From contig NZAF01000179.1 in assembly GCA_002686115.1 (NCBI GenBank), positions 1-35,611 of the forward strand: a stretch of 35,611 nucleotides of DNA, given 5' to 3'. The notes beneath the pieces are model-generated. The model ran no database searches. It had not been told where the DNA came from and worked only from the letters and a program-made list of their open reading frames with translations. This stretch comes from Halobacteriovorax sp. (GTDB taxonomy: Bacteria; Bdellovibrionota; Bacteriovoracia; Bacteriovoracales; Bacteriovoracaceae). Shown here piece after piece: positions 16,946 through 24,105 of this stretch; positions within the stretch are counted from its first letter, which is position 1; the number at the start of each line of letters is the position of its first letter. The translations under genes and the position numbers were made by a program.

Positions 16946-16961
16946 GCTATTCTCCTAACTC

Positions 16962-18623
16962 TTAAGCGATCTGTTTATCTGATTCATTTGTGTGGATCAT
17001 CTCATGTAAGATCTGAGCTGCCTTACTTGGATTCCCCTCAACAAGTGATACAATCTTTTCTCTAAGCATATTACCCTCAATCTTTTCGGGATTGAGCTTC
17101 TCTTCAATTTGCGGAAGTGCATCCTCCAGTCCTGGTAACTTTTGATTTGCCTGAACTTTTTCAAGCTCTTCAAGAGTTTTAGGTAGGAAGTCTTCAACTG
17201 TTTCAACTGTGTTGTCAGTAACCCACTGTATGAATGGTCTCACAACGATAAAGAAAAATAGAGAGATCGCTAAACCAACAACTGTATACTTAATAAAGTT
17301 CTTAATAAGCTCTCTATTCTCTTTCTCTCTCATTAGTGCTTCTACTGATGAAAGATCTTCTTGGTGAAACTCCATGTTCTTAATTGTTATCTGGTCACCT
17401 CTTTTTTCAGAGATACCAAGTGCTGAAGCAACAACCGCCTGAAAGTTTGCGATATCAGCATCAGACCATGGCTCATACTTCATTGTTGTCACACCATCAG
17501 CTGTTATCGGCACTCTCTTTCCATCAACCATCACGGCTGCAGAAATCTTTGCAACTCTTCCTGTAGGATTTTTTGATTTCGTTACTTTTGTTGGAACATT
17601 ATAATTCCTAGTCGAAAGCTCTTTATCCACATCATTTCTAGTCTCAGGTATTCCTGGCTGAGGTGTTTCTCCTGGTAGATTAGCTCTTGCCCCAGGTATT
17701 CCCTGTGGAGAAGGTCTAGACCCCTGAAGAACTTGTTTATTCTTCACTTCAGAAAGTACTGCCTTTGATTCATCATCATATGAAGTTTGCGTTGAAACTG
17801 ACTCCGTAAAGTCCATATCAACTGAAACCTTAGCAATAACCTTTCCTGCACCTACAACTTTAGATAGTATTTCTTCAATTTGTGCTTCGTACTTTCTATT
17901 AAGCTTTGATTGCAAGGCCAACTTATTAGCAGTATTTGCAGTAACAGAATCCCCAATATTATCTGAGAGCTTCTTCCCTCTATGATCTAAAATAACGACA
18001 GCTTCAGGTCTCATACCTTCTACAGAACTTGCTACGAGTGAGCCGATACCTTTAATTTCCATCTCTGTTAGAGAGACTCCTCTTCCAAGCTCTAAAACAA
18101 CAGAAGCTGTTGGTGGTTTTTTCTCCGACACAAATGGTGAACTCTCTGGGATGTTTAAGTGAACCCTTGCTCTTTTAACACCTCTTAAGTGCTTAATCGT
18201 TTTAACAAGTTCACCTTCAAGAGCTCTTTGTTTATTTACCTTTTGAACAAAGCTTGTTGTCCCAAAAGACTGTTTATCAAAGACCTCATAACCAACAGTA
18301 CCTGAAAATGTAAAACCAGAAGTCATCATTTTAAGTCTTACAACTTCAACCATGTCTTCAGGTACACTAACAGACTTTTCATCTGAAGATGTTTGGACAG
18401 AGATTCCATTTTCTTTTAAGAAGATTTGAACCTTTCTCGAGTCTTCTTTGTTTAGATCGTTATAGAGAGCCTTATACCTAGTCTTTGATGCCCAAAGAAC
18501 AACGGCAAGGAGCCCTATTACAATGAATGCTCCGACTGAAATCAAACTGATCTTTTTACCAGAATCTAGACTCTGATAAAACTCAGTAAAATTTCGAATC
18601 ACCTTTTCTATTAAATCTTTCAA
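16962..18623 (-). CDS. fliF: Flagellar MS-ring protein FliF
   Basis: This 553-residue inner-membrane ring protein has transmembrane helices at about 24-46 and 440-465. The ring-building motifs include the N-terminal NDLNKEDSRKVQIFLKENGI and the periplasmic RALEGELVKTIKHLRGVKRARV. The C-terminal cytoplasmic tail ends with a FliG-binding segment (VSLVEGNPSKAAQILHEMI). The start codon is TTG at 18623, six bases after a perfect AGGAGG; no ATG is nearby. The short gap to fliE is filled with GGA motifs and a hairpin that may control translation. Confidence 0.96.
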   Translation of the reverse strand: MKDLIEKVIRNFTEFYQSLDSGKKISLISVGAFIVIGLLAVVLWASKTRYKALYNDLNKEDSRKVQIFLKENGISVQTSSDEKSVSVPEDMVEVVRLKMMTSGFTFSGTVGYEVFDKQSFGTTSFVQKVNKQRALEGELVKTIKHLRGVKRARVHLNIPESSPFVSEKKPPTASVVLELGRGVSLTEMEIKGIGSLVASSVEGMRPEAVVILDHRGKKLSDNIGDSVTANTANKLALQSKLNRKYEAQIEEILSKVVGAGKVIAKVSVDMDFTESVSTQTSYDDESKAVLSEVKNKQVLQGSRPSPQGIPGARANLPGETPQPGIPETRNDVDKELSTRNYNVPTKVTKSKNPTGRVAKISAAVMVDGKRVPITADGVTTMKYEPWSDADIANFQAVVASALGISEKRGDQITIKNMEFHQEDLSSVEALMREKENRELIKNFIKYTVVGLAISLFFFIVVRPFIQWVTDNTVETVEDFLPKTLEELEKVQANQKLPGLEDALPQIEEKLNPEKIEGNMLREKIVSLVEGNPSKAAQILHEMIHTNESDKQIA

Positions 18624-18691
18624 GTGAATCCTCCTGACTCAACTCTCCTGTAGGAAACATCCTATTCCCTACATCCCCCAAAACTTATATG
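18624..18691 (-). promoter_or_regulatory. fliF leader with GGA-loop hairpin, CsrA-like sites
   Basis: On the minus strand the 68-base gap holds a hairpin with stem TGTAGG/CCTACA (18649-18654 with 18668-18673) and a loop GAATAGGATGTTT. The loop carries AGGATGT, matching the 3' part of the CsrA consensus (ARGGAUGU). A second GGATGT lies just upstream (18671-18676), and CAGGAG and the Shine-Dalgarno CAGGAGGA follow. Several GGA sites with one over the ribosome site is the usual CsrA arrangement. No csrA gene is in the window. Confidence 0.5.
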
Positions 18692-19051
18692 TTAAACCTG
18701 CATACGCATAACTTCACGATATGCCTCAATAACCTTCGTTCTTATTTGATTCATCGTCTTAAAGGCAATCTCTGCCTTTTCAACTGCAAGCATCGTCTCA
18801 TGAAGGTTTTTACTCTTTCCCGAGACAAGCTTTTGTACTGCCACATCAGCTTCTTTTTGTAGACTATTAACGTCCATAATCTGAGTGGCAAGTAACTCAC
18901 TAAAACTTTTATTCTTCTCTGTAGGCGAAAGTTTCGTCCCTTCGAAGTCTTTAAAGTCAATGGCACCTTCTAGGTCAGCACTAGAAGCCCATTTCTTCAT
19001 ATCATGCTGATTAAAAATGTCATTCATCATCTGTAAGTTGCTTATAGCCAT
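18692..19051 (-). CDS. fliE: Flagellar hook-basal body junction protein FliE
   Basis: This 119-residue protein links the MS ring to the proximal rod. The conserved FliE core is clear: FSELLATQIMDVNSLQKEADVA, then MLAVEKAEIAFKTMNQIRTKVIEAYREVMRMQV to the C-terminus. Length is slightly above the usual 100-110. ATG 19051 follows GAGGAG with five bases spacing. It lies between flgC and fliF, standard for this module, and is preceded by three consecutive RNA stem-loops. Confidence 0.95.
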   Translation of the reverse strand: MAISNLQMMNDIFNQHDMKKWASSADLEGAIDFKDFEGTKLSPTEKNKSFSELLATQIMDVNSLQKEADVAVQKLVSGKSKNLHETMLAVEKAEIAFKTMNQIRTKVIEAYREVMRMQV

Positions 19052-19072
19052 GCTTACTCCTCATTCAAAACT

Positions 19073-19132
19073 TAAGGCTTCGCCTTATATCAGTCGCTAT
19101 CGCGGCTGATGCCTAGAATCTCACGATTCTAG
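19073..19132 (-). other. Array of three stem-loops between flgC and fliE
   Basis: The array has three hairpins: CTAGAATC/GATTCTAG with loop GTGA (19113-19132, containing the flgC stop codon); ATCAG and CGC pairing with GCG and CTGAT around a four-base loop with one A-C mismatch (19089-19110); and TAAGGC/GCCTTA with loop GAA (19073-19087). They are separated by two and one bases. None has a T-run, so they are not typical terminators. Together they fill most of the gap up to the fliE ribosome site and probably shape mRNA stability or translational independence of fliE. Confidence 0.7.
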
Positions 19133-19569
19133 TTATTTCCAATTTCCAGCGCTTTCATGGCCATGCCTTTTGTTGTATTCATGACATTGATATTGGCCTC
19201 ATAAGCTCGAGATGCTGAGATCATATTTGCCATCTCTTCCATCACATTAATATTTGGATATGCTACATACCCTTGCTCGTTTGCTTCAGGGTGATTTGGT
19301 TCATACTTTAAAATCGGTGGATTATCAGTAGAGATTACTTCCGTTGCATGAACTTGCTCAGCCTGAGCGTCTAATTCACCTTCAAGAATTTCAGAGAAAC
19401 TCTCTCTTGCTGGCTCACTTCCAAAGACAACTTCTTTCTTCCTATAAGGACCACCTTCAGCAGTTCTAGTGGTCTGAGCATTCGCAATATTAGATGAAAT
19501 AGCTGCCATTCTCTTCTTTTGAGCAGCGATTCCAGATGAACTAATTTTTAAGGTCGTCAAAAGGTCCAT
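19129..19569 (-). CDS. flgC: Flagellar basal-body rod protein FlgC
   Basis: This 146-residue proximal rod protein has an N-terminal motif SSSGIAAQKKRMAAISSNIANAQT followed by GPYRKKEV (about residues 9-47). The C-terminal motif is VNVMEEMANMISASRAYEANINV-like, written here as NINVMEEMANMISASRAYEA and NINVMNTTKGMAMKAL. Length is typical (about 135-150). ATG 19569 lies 11 bases after flgB. The stop codon is inside the first of three RNA hairpins. Confidence 0.95.
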   Translation of the reverse strand: MDLLTTLKISSSGIAAQKKRMAAISSNIANAQTTRTAEGGPYRKKEVVFGSEPARESFSEILEGELDAQAEQVHATEVISTDNPPILKYEPNHPEANEQGYVAYPNINVMEEMANMISASRAYEANINVMNTTKGMAMKALEIGNN

Positions 19570-19580
19570 TCAGTCCCCCC

Positions 19581-19988
19581 CTATTTTTCACTTTGTATTG
19601 TGTACTTAAGAAGCCCTAGCTTCTTATTTAAAAGCTTTACAGACGCATCATATAAAACTTTATTATCGACCATTCTGGCCATTTCAGCGTCGCGATCAAC
19701 AGTGTTTCCATCATCGCTCACGACGCCGTTTGGATCTTCATAGATTTCTGGTTTGAGGTTATCAAAGCCACCACTTCCCACATCATAATGACGCTCATCG
19801 GAGGCAAGCATCTCCAGGTTCCCATCCACATCTAATGCTCTCTGGAGTGCCGCTTCAAAATCTAATCTCTTAGCTTTGAAGTTAGGCGTATCAGCATTAC
19901 TGATATTCGACGTGATCAGTTGTTGCCTCATCTCTCTCATTTTAAGAGATGCTGCAAGTGCCTTCATTGTTTTATCCTCAATTCTCAT
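19581..19988 (-). CDS. flgB: Flagellar basal-body rod protein FlgB
   Basis: This 135-residue proximal rod protein has the FlgB N-terminal motif QQLITSNISNADTPNFKAKR followed by LDFEAALQRAL, and a C-terminal end DAEMARMVDNKVLYDASVKL, LNKKLGLLKYTI. It is the first structural gene of the rod/MS-ring module. ATG 19988 is preceded by GAGG. It lies 24 bases after the regulator gene, so regulator and structural genes are probably on one transcript. Confidence 0.95.
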   Translation of the reverse strand: MRIEDKTMKALAASLKMREMRQQLITSNISNADTPNFKAKRLDFEAALQRALDVDGNLEMLASDERHYDVGSGGFDNLKPEIYEDPNGVVSDDGNTVDRDAEMARMVDNKVLYDASVKLLNKKLGLLKYTIQSEK

Positions 19989-20012
19989 AAAACCTCTGTG
20001 CTCCCTTAAGAG

Positions 20013-20942
20013 TTATCTTAAGTTTACGAAGTATGAGTTACCTTCATTTCTGTATTCATTGATCTTATTTCTAAGTGTTCTAATTGATACACCTAAGATC
20101 TTCGCTGCCTGTGTTCTATTTTCTGAAGTATGAACAAGTGCTTTCTTAATAAGAAGTCTTTCAGCTTCCTTAAGTGACATAAGTCTGATTCCTTCACTAT
20201 CATCATCAGAGATAATATTAACGGCTTTCTTCTCACCAATTTCAAGAAGCTCTTCAGTAATCACTTCACCTTCAATATTTTGAAGAGTACTTTCGATGAT
20301 TGCTTTAAGTTCTTTTACATTGTGGGTCCAGTAATGACCTACAATCTTCTTCATTGCTTCTTCACTTACTGTGATATTTGCACTTTCAGTGATTTCAGAA
20401 ATAATATTTTTTGCGATTAACTCAATATCACCAACTCTCTCTCTAAGTGGAGTAAGAGTAATTGAGTTACTTGATATTAATGTATAAAGACCTCTGTAGA
20501 ATCTTCCAGCACCAACAAGCTTTGAAAGATTTTTTGTTGTTGTAGCAACAAGTCTTACATCAATTTCATAATCTTCTAATTCACCAAGAATTTTATGTAA
20601 TTTCTTTTGAAAAACGTCTTCTAGACCATCGACGTTAACAAGAACAATTGTTCCTCCGTTACCATTCTCTAGAACACCTTTAACAAATCTTCCTGTTTCT
20701 GGGTCTCTGTATCCTAAGATTTGATTTTCAACGTCAACAGTTTCTTTAGAACAATCAACCATATAAATAGGCTTATTTCCTCTTGTAGAGTTAGCGTGAA
20801 TGTACTCTGCTAATGTTTTCTTTCCGATCCCAGCTTCACCTACTACTAAAACTGGTGTTTTTGTGACGGCTACGTTCTTTGCAACCTTTAGAGACTTTAC
20901 GATTTTAGGATCTTGTCCAAAGTACTCTGCTGATGTGTTCAT
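20013..20942 (-). CDS. Degenerate AAA+/Fis-type regulator at the head of the flagellar operon
   Basis: This protein of about 309 residues resembles the AAA+ and Fis parts of sigma-54 activators but has no receiver domain. Walker A is present (GEAGIGKK, 35-42). The sigma-54 contact loop GAFTGA is missing: the region reads ILGYRDPETGRFVKGV. The Walker B acidic pair is replaced (TIVLVNVDGL, Val102 and Asn103 where DE is expected). The Fis helix-turn-helix is intact (NRTQAAKILGVSIRTLRNKI, 275-294). It should bind DNA but probably cannot remodel sigma-54. I chose ATG 20942, right after AGGAGGT, over an in-frame ATG at 20960. It is encoded between the TPR-like gene and flgB. Confidence 0.85.
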   Translation of the reverse strand: MNTSAEYFGQDPKIVKSLKVAKNVAVTKTPVLVVGEAGIGKKTLAEYIHANSTRGNKPIYMVDCSKETVDVENQILGYRDPETGRFVKGVLENGNGGTIVLVNVDGLEDVFQKKLHKILGELEDYEIDVRLVATTTKNLSKLVGAGRFYRGLYTLISSNSITLTPLRERVGDIELIAKNIISEITESANITVSEEAMKKIVGHYWTHNVKELKAIIESTLQNIEGEVITEELLEIGEKKAVNIISDDDSEGIRLMSLKEAERLLIKKALVHTSENRTQAAKILGVSIRTLRNKINEYRNEGNSYFVNLR

Positions 20943-20987
20943 TTGACCTCCTGTCGTCATTTTTTAACTCTCATTCCATGAGCTAAT

Positions 20988-23630
20988 TTAAATTGATCTA
21001 TTCCTTAAGTTTAATAATGTTAACTCTGACTTTGCCATTTCTTTTATGTATGGCTCTGTGTCTTTATCATTTACAAGCTCATTTAAGAATTTCTTTCCTT
21101 CGTCATCCTTATTAACCTTGATTAAATGTCTTCCATATAGATACTTCACTCTATTGCGATACTCTGAATTTTCATATTCTTTTAAAAAAGTCTTTGCTTC
21201 TGTCTCTGCCTTTGGACTTAAACTAGAAAATAATATTTCAGATCTCAGGTATCCAACTCTTTCTTTTAAGTTTTGAAGAGCTTGTGCATTATCACCAATC
21301 TTTTGAACATCTTTAAGAAGAGCTTGGCTGACTTCTAAAAACTTATCTTTCTTGATTAGCTTATAAATACTCTCCAAATAATTCCCTACAGATAAAATTA
21401 GGTCATTACCGTCAATAGAATTAAAATTTGAACTCTTTGCAAAGAATGTCTCAAAGCTAGACTCAGCATCTTTATATTTTTTCATCTCAAAGCTTGCTAG
21501 AGCTTGATAAAAAATAGCTTTTGCAGATGATGACTTTCTTGATTTCATCTGAGAGATAAGTCTAGATACTGTATCCCAATTCTTTAGCTTGATGTTTCTG
21601 ATGAGCTTTAACTCTGACAAGATGGCATTGCGACCGTCAATTTCTTGTCTCTTAAGCCAAATTGGGTATGATCTCACTTTTACATTATCAGCACTCGCTA
21701 GATTAGAATAAATTCTTTCAAATCCATCCCAAAGTCCTAAGTTAAGATAAGACTTAGCAATGATAAACTGAATACTTGGATCCATAGCAACTTTAGAGAA
21801 ATAAATCTCTTTATAAATTTCCCACGCTCTAATGGCCCTAGAAAACTTGTTTTGGTTATAATTCTTTTGAATAATTCCAAAAACAATCTCTGCTCCGTCA
21901 CCATGAAATACTTTTTTAATCTCAGCCTTCATTGATGTTAAAGGGAGTGCCGTTAGAAAACTTAAAGCCTTATTATATTCTTTATCAACGATAAATGTTC
22001 TAAGTCTCACAAGCCATAATAGTTCTTGAAGATCATCATTTAATTTAGTTTTATCATCAGCCTCAATAAAGACACGTGTCTCAATGTCTTCTTTCGTTGG
22101 CTCTTTTTTTCTAATCGTTCTAAGTGCAACATATCTGAGCTTTGCTTCAAAGCTAGCGTCTTTATCCTGTGAACGATTAATTGCGTTCTTATATAGAGCG
22201 AGAGTTTCACTAAAGTTTTTACCGAGAATCTCGTATGCATGAGCGATACGAACACGAGCTTTCGAAGAGCCTGAATGATAGGAATGCTTATCTAGAAGTT
22301 CATCATAAATCTTAATTGCCTTATCATAATCAGAGTTTCTAAAATATGCTTCCCCTACATTGAAGTAGATTGAAGGAAGTAAAACTCCAGTATTCTTTGC
22401 AACAAATTTCTCGTAATTTGAAATCGCTTGATCTTCTTTATTATTATTTAATAGTGAATAAAGTTCATAAGCTAGAATCTTTTGCTTTGAGATAATCTTA
22501 TTTATCGTTTTCTCTCTCGCAAGCTCTTCAATTTGTTCTGTCTGGTTTAATTTCGCTAAACAATGAAACATTAACTCTGAAGCATGCTCAAGTTCTTCAT
22601 AGTCAAAGTTTTCTTTTGCATCAGCAAAGAATCTCTTCGCATACTTTAAGGTTTGTATATAATCATCCTTTGCAAGAAAGAATTGAATCATATACTTTGA
22701 AAGACCTTTTCTAAGTTCATAATCTTTTGTTCTATCAACGATATTAGAAAACATTGAGATTGAAGTTTGAATAGGCTTTAAGTCACCCTTGTCTCTACTT
22801 TCTCTTAATAAAGCATTGGCCTTCAGATACTCGTTAAATGAATAGTTTTCATCTTCACCGTATTTTTTCTCGTATAGCTTTATCGACTTATACATTAGTC
22901 CATACTTTCTCTTCTTATAGAAGTTTACTGAAAGCTGCATATGAGCTTCTTTATCACTCTCTTCAAAATTTCTATCTTTTATTGGGTAGAAATATTCAGG
23001 AGTTTTCCTTGAAAGATCAATAAAATCTTTAAGGTCTGGAATCAATGCTTCGTAATTATAAATAAATGGTGCTCCATAACGATAGTCTCGATATGGTAGT
23101 TCTTTATTAACAACTATTTTTACCTTTGATGGCTTAAGCCTTACTACTCTTTTCTTTTGAACTTTTGCAATTTTCTTTGCAGGGCTTTGTTTAACAACCT
23201 TAGGCGCTGGAGCTTTAACAGCTGCAGACTTTTGAGAAACCTCATTTTCATCTTTCCACAAGTCTACAAAGTATGCTTTTTCTCTTTCTTTATAGAAAGT
23301 AAAAATTTCGATGTCTTCATTTAAAGTAATCGTAAAACCAAATACATTGTTACCTTCTGAAGGAAGATTCTTTTCAATGCTTTTAATTTTAGAGTTCTTT
23401 AAATTCATTAAATCTTTTTTGAGGTTTTGGTATAGGTCATTATTAAGAGTCTTAACGTATATCTTGTTGTTGATCTTATTAACTTTTAAAAGTTCTTTTG
23501 AAGAATAAAATTTCATTCGGAAGTAATCACCTGCTTCTTCTTTTAAGAAAACCTTTTCAGCAAGAGCCGAAGCACTAATGATAAATGCTATAAAAGTGAT
23601 TAATGTGAAATTAACTGATCTTTTTTTCAT
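20988..23630 (-). CDS. Large periplasmic TPR-like repeat protein, first gene of the flagellar block
   Basis: This 880-residue protein has a signal peptide ending SASALA (about residue 24). An N-terminal beta domain follows (about 25-130), resembling AMIN-type domains. Then comes a basic Lys/Pro/Ala linker (135-175) and a long helical repeat region to the C-terminus. TPR-like units are visible, for example PSIYFNVGEAYFRNSDYDKA and AKAIFYQALASFEMKKYKDA. The layout is that of a periplasmic scaffold, with the linker perhaps crossing peptidoglycan. I cannot assign a named family. Position ahead of the regulator and flgB suggests a role in flagellar assembly or control. A hairpin leader with an exposed AGGAGG precedes it. 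Confidence 0.8.
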   Translation of the reverse strand: MKKRSVNFTLITFIAFIISASALAEKVFLKEEAGDYFRMKFYSSKELLKVNKINNKIYVKTLNNDLYQNLKKDLMNLKNSKIKSIEKNLPSEGNNVFGFTITLNEDIEIFTFYKEREKAYFVDLWKDENEVSQKSAAVKAPAPKVVKQSPAKKIAKVQKKRVVRLKPSKVKIVVNKELPYRDYRYGAPFIYNYEALIPDLKDFIDLSRKTPEYFYPIKDRNFEESDKEAHMQLSVNFYKKRKYGLMYKSIKLYEKKYGEDENYSFNEYLKANALLRESRDKGDLKPIQTSISMFSNIVDRTKDYELRKGLSKYMIQFFLAKDDYIQTLKYAKRFFADAKENFDYEELEHASELMFHCLAKLNQTEQIEELAREKTINKIISKQKILAYELYSLLNNNKEDQAISNYEKFVAKNTGVLLPSIYFNVGEAYFRNSDYDKAIKIYDELLDKHSYHSGSSKARVRIAHAYEILGKNFSETLALYKNAINRSQDKDASFEAKLRYVALRTIRKKEPTKEDIETRVFIEADDKTKLNDDLQELLWLVRLRTFIVDKEYNKALSFLTALPLTSMKAEIKKVFHGDGAEIVFGIIQKNYNQNKFSRAIRAWEIYKEIYFSKVAMDPSIQFIIAKSYLNLGLWDGFERIYSNLASADNVKVRSYPIWLKRQEIDGRNAILSELKLIRNIKLKNWDTVSRLISQMKSRKSSSAKAIFYQALASFEMKKYKDAESSFETFFAKSSNFNSIDGNDLILSVGNYLESIYKLIKKDKFLEVSQALLKDVQKIGDNAQALQNLKERVGYLRSEILFSSLSPKAETEAKTFLKEYENSEYRNRVKYLYGRHLIKVNKDDEGKKFLNELVNDKDTEPYIKEMAKSELTLLNLRNRSI

Positions 23631-23670
23631 TTAGGTAGAAACTTCCTGTTTCAAATTGTTACTGTCAAAA

Positions 23671-23710
23671 AACTGTTAGTTCATTCCTCCTGAATTTAAC
23701 TAACATAGTT
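23671..23710 (-). promoter_or_regulatory. Leader hairpin displaying AGGAGG in its loop, ahead of the TPR-like gene
   Basis: On the minus strand TGTTAGTT (23698-23705) pairs with AACTAACA (23674-23681), extended by three more pairs across a two-base bulge. The 16-base loop contains CAGGAGGAATG. The ATG there opens only a two-codon frame (ATG AAC TAA), and the true start at 23630 lies about 55 bases further on with its own weaker AGGAAG. Possible roles are a ribosome standby site, a CsrA-type GGA loop, or a start-stop regulatory element. Confidence 0.55.
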
Positions 23711-23801
23711 ATTCTACCGTTTTTTGAAAAATTTAAAAGGAAAATTTTTCTCATAGGAGATTTTTTCCATGTCAATCTTCTAACAGCTATAAATTGTGAG
23801 A

Positions 23802-23831
23802 AACCCGAGTGTCCTACTAGGACAGGTGGTT
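23802..23831 (+). promoter_or_regulatory. Palindromic hairpin or operator between the flagellar block and a small membrane protein gene
   Basis: The 15-base perfect palindrome TGTCCTACTAGGACA (23810-23824) is flanked by AACC (23802-23805) and GGTT (23828-23831), which could close a longer stem. It lies 55 bases upstream of the small membrane protein gene and about 180 bases upstream of the TPR-like gene. It could be a protein operator acting on both divergent units or a hairpin in the leader of the plus-strand gene. Confidence 0.45.
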
Positions 23832-23879
23832 ACCTTTTGACCCTGAATCGAATAAAATATCTTTATATAGAGGTTCATG

Positions 23880-24101
23880 ATGAAGAAGATGGGATTTATG
23901 TTTTTGGCCATAGGCTTGTTTGCCGCCTATGGAACATATAACTTAAAAACAACTAAAAAATTTAATTATAGAAATACACAGTTTACTGGTACTGCAAATA
24001 GTGACCCCGAAACATATCAAGGCACTGTGAATATAGCGATGATTCTATCAGTTGTTGGTATTGGTGGTGGTTTAATTATGATTATGAAAGGAAAATCTTA
24101 A
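23880..24101 (+). CDS. Small two-helix membrane protein, function unknown
   Basis: This 73-residue protein has hydrophobic helices at about 4-18 and 51-68 joined by a polar loop (KTTKKFNYRNTQFTGTANSD). Both ATG 23877 and ATG 23880 are possible; 23880 gives better spacing (six bases) to GAGG. I recognise no family. It is divergent from the flagellar block and ends four bases before the convergent NtrC-type regulator gene, with no terminator between. Confidence 0.6.
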   Translation: MKKMGFMFLAIGLFAAYGTYNLKTTKKFNYRNTQFTGTANSDPETYQGTVNIAMILSVVGIGGGLIMIMKGKS

Positions 24102-24105
24102 CCAA

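Noticed and set aside
23631..23880. Sigma-54 promoter (GG-N10-GC pattern) upstream of the flagellar block
   Set aside because: No TGGCAC-N5-TTGC-like sequence on the minus strand in this gap, nor in the fliK or flgE leaders, despite the nearby sigma-54 activator.
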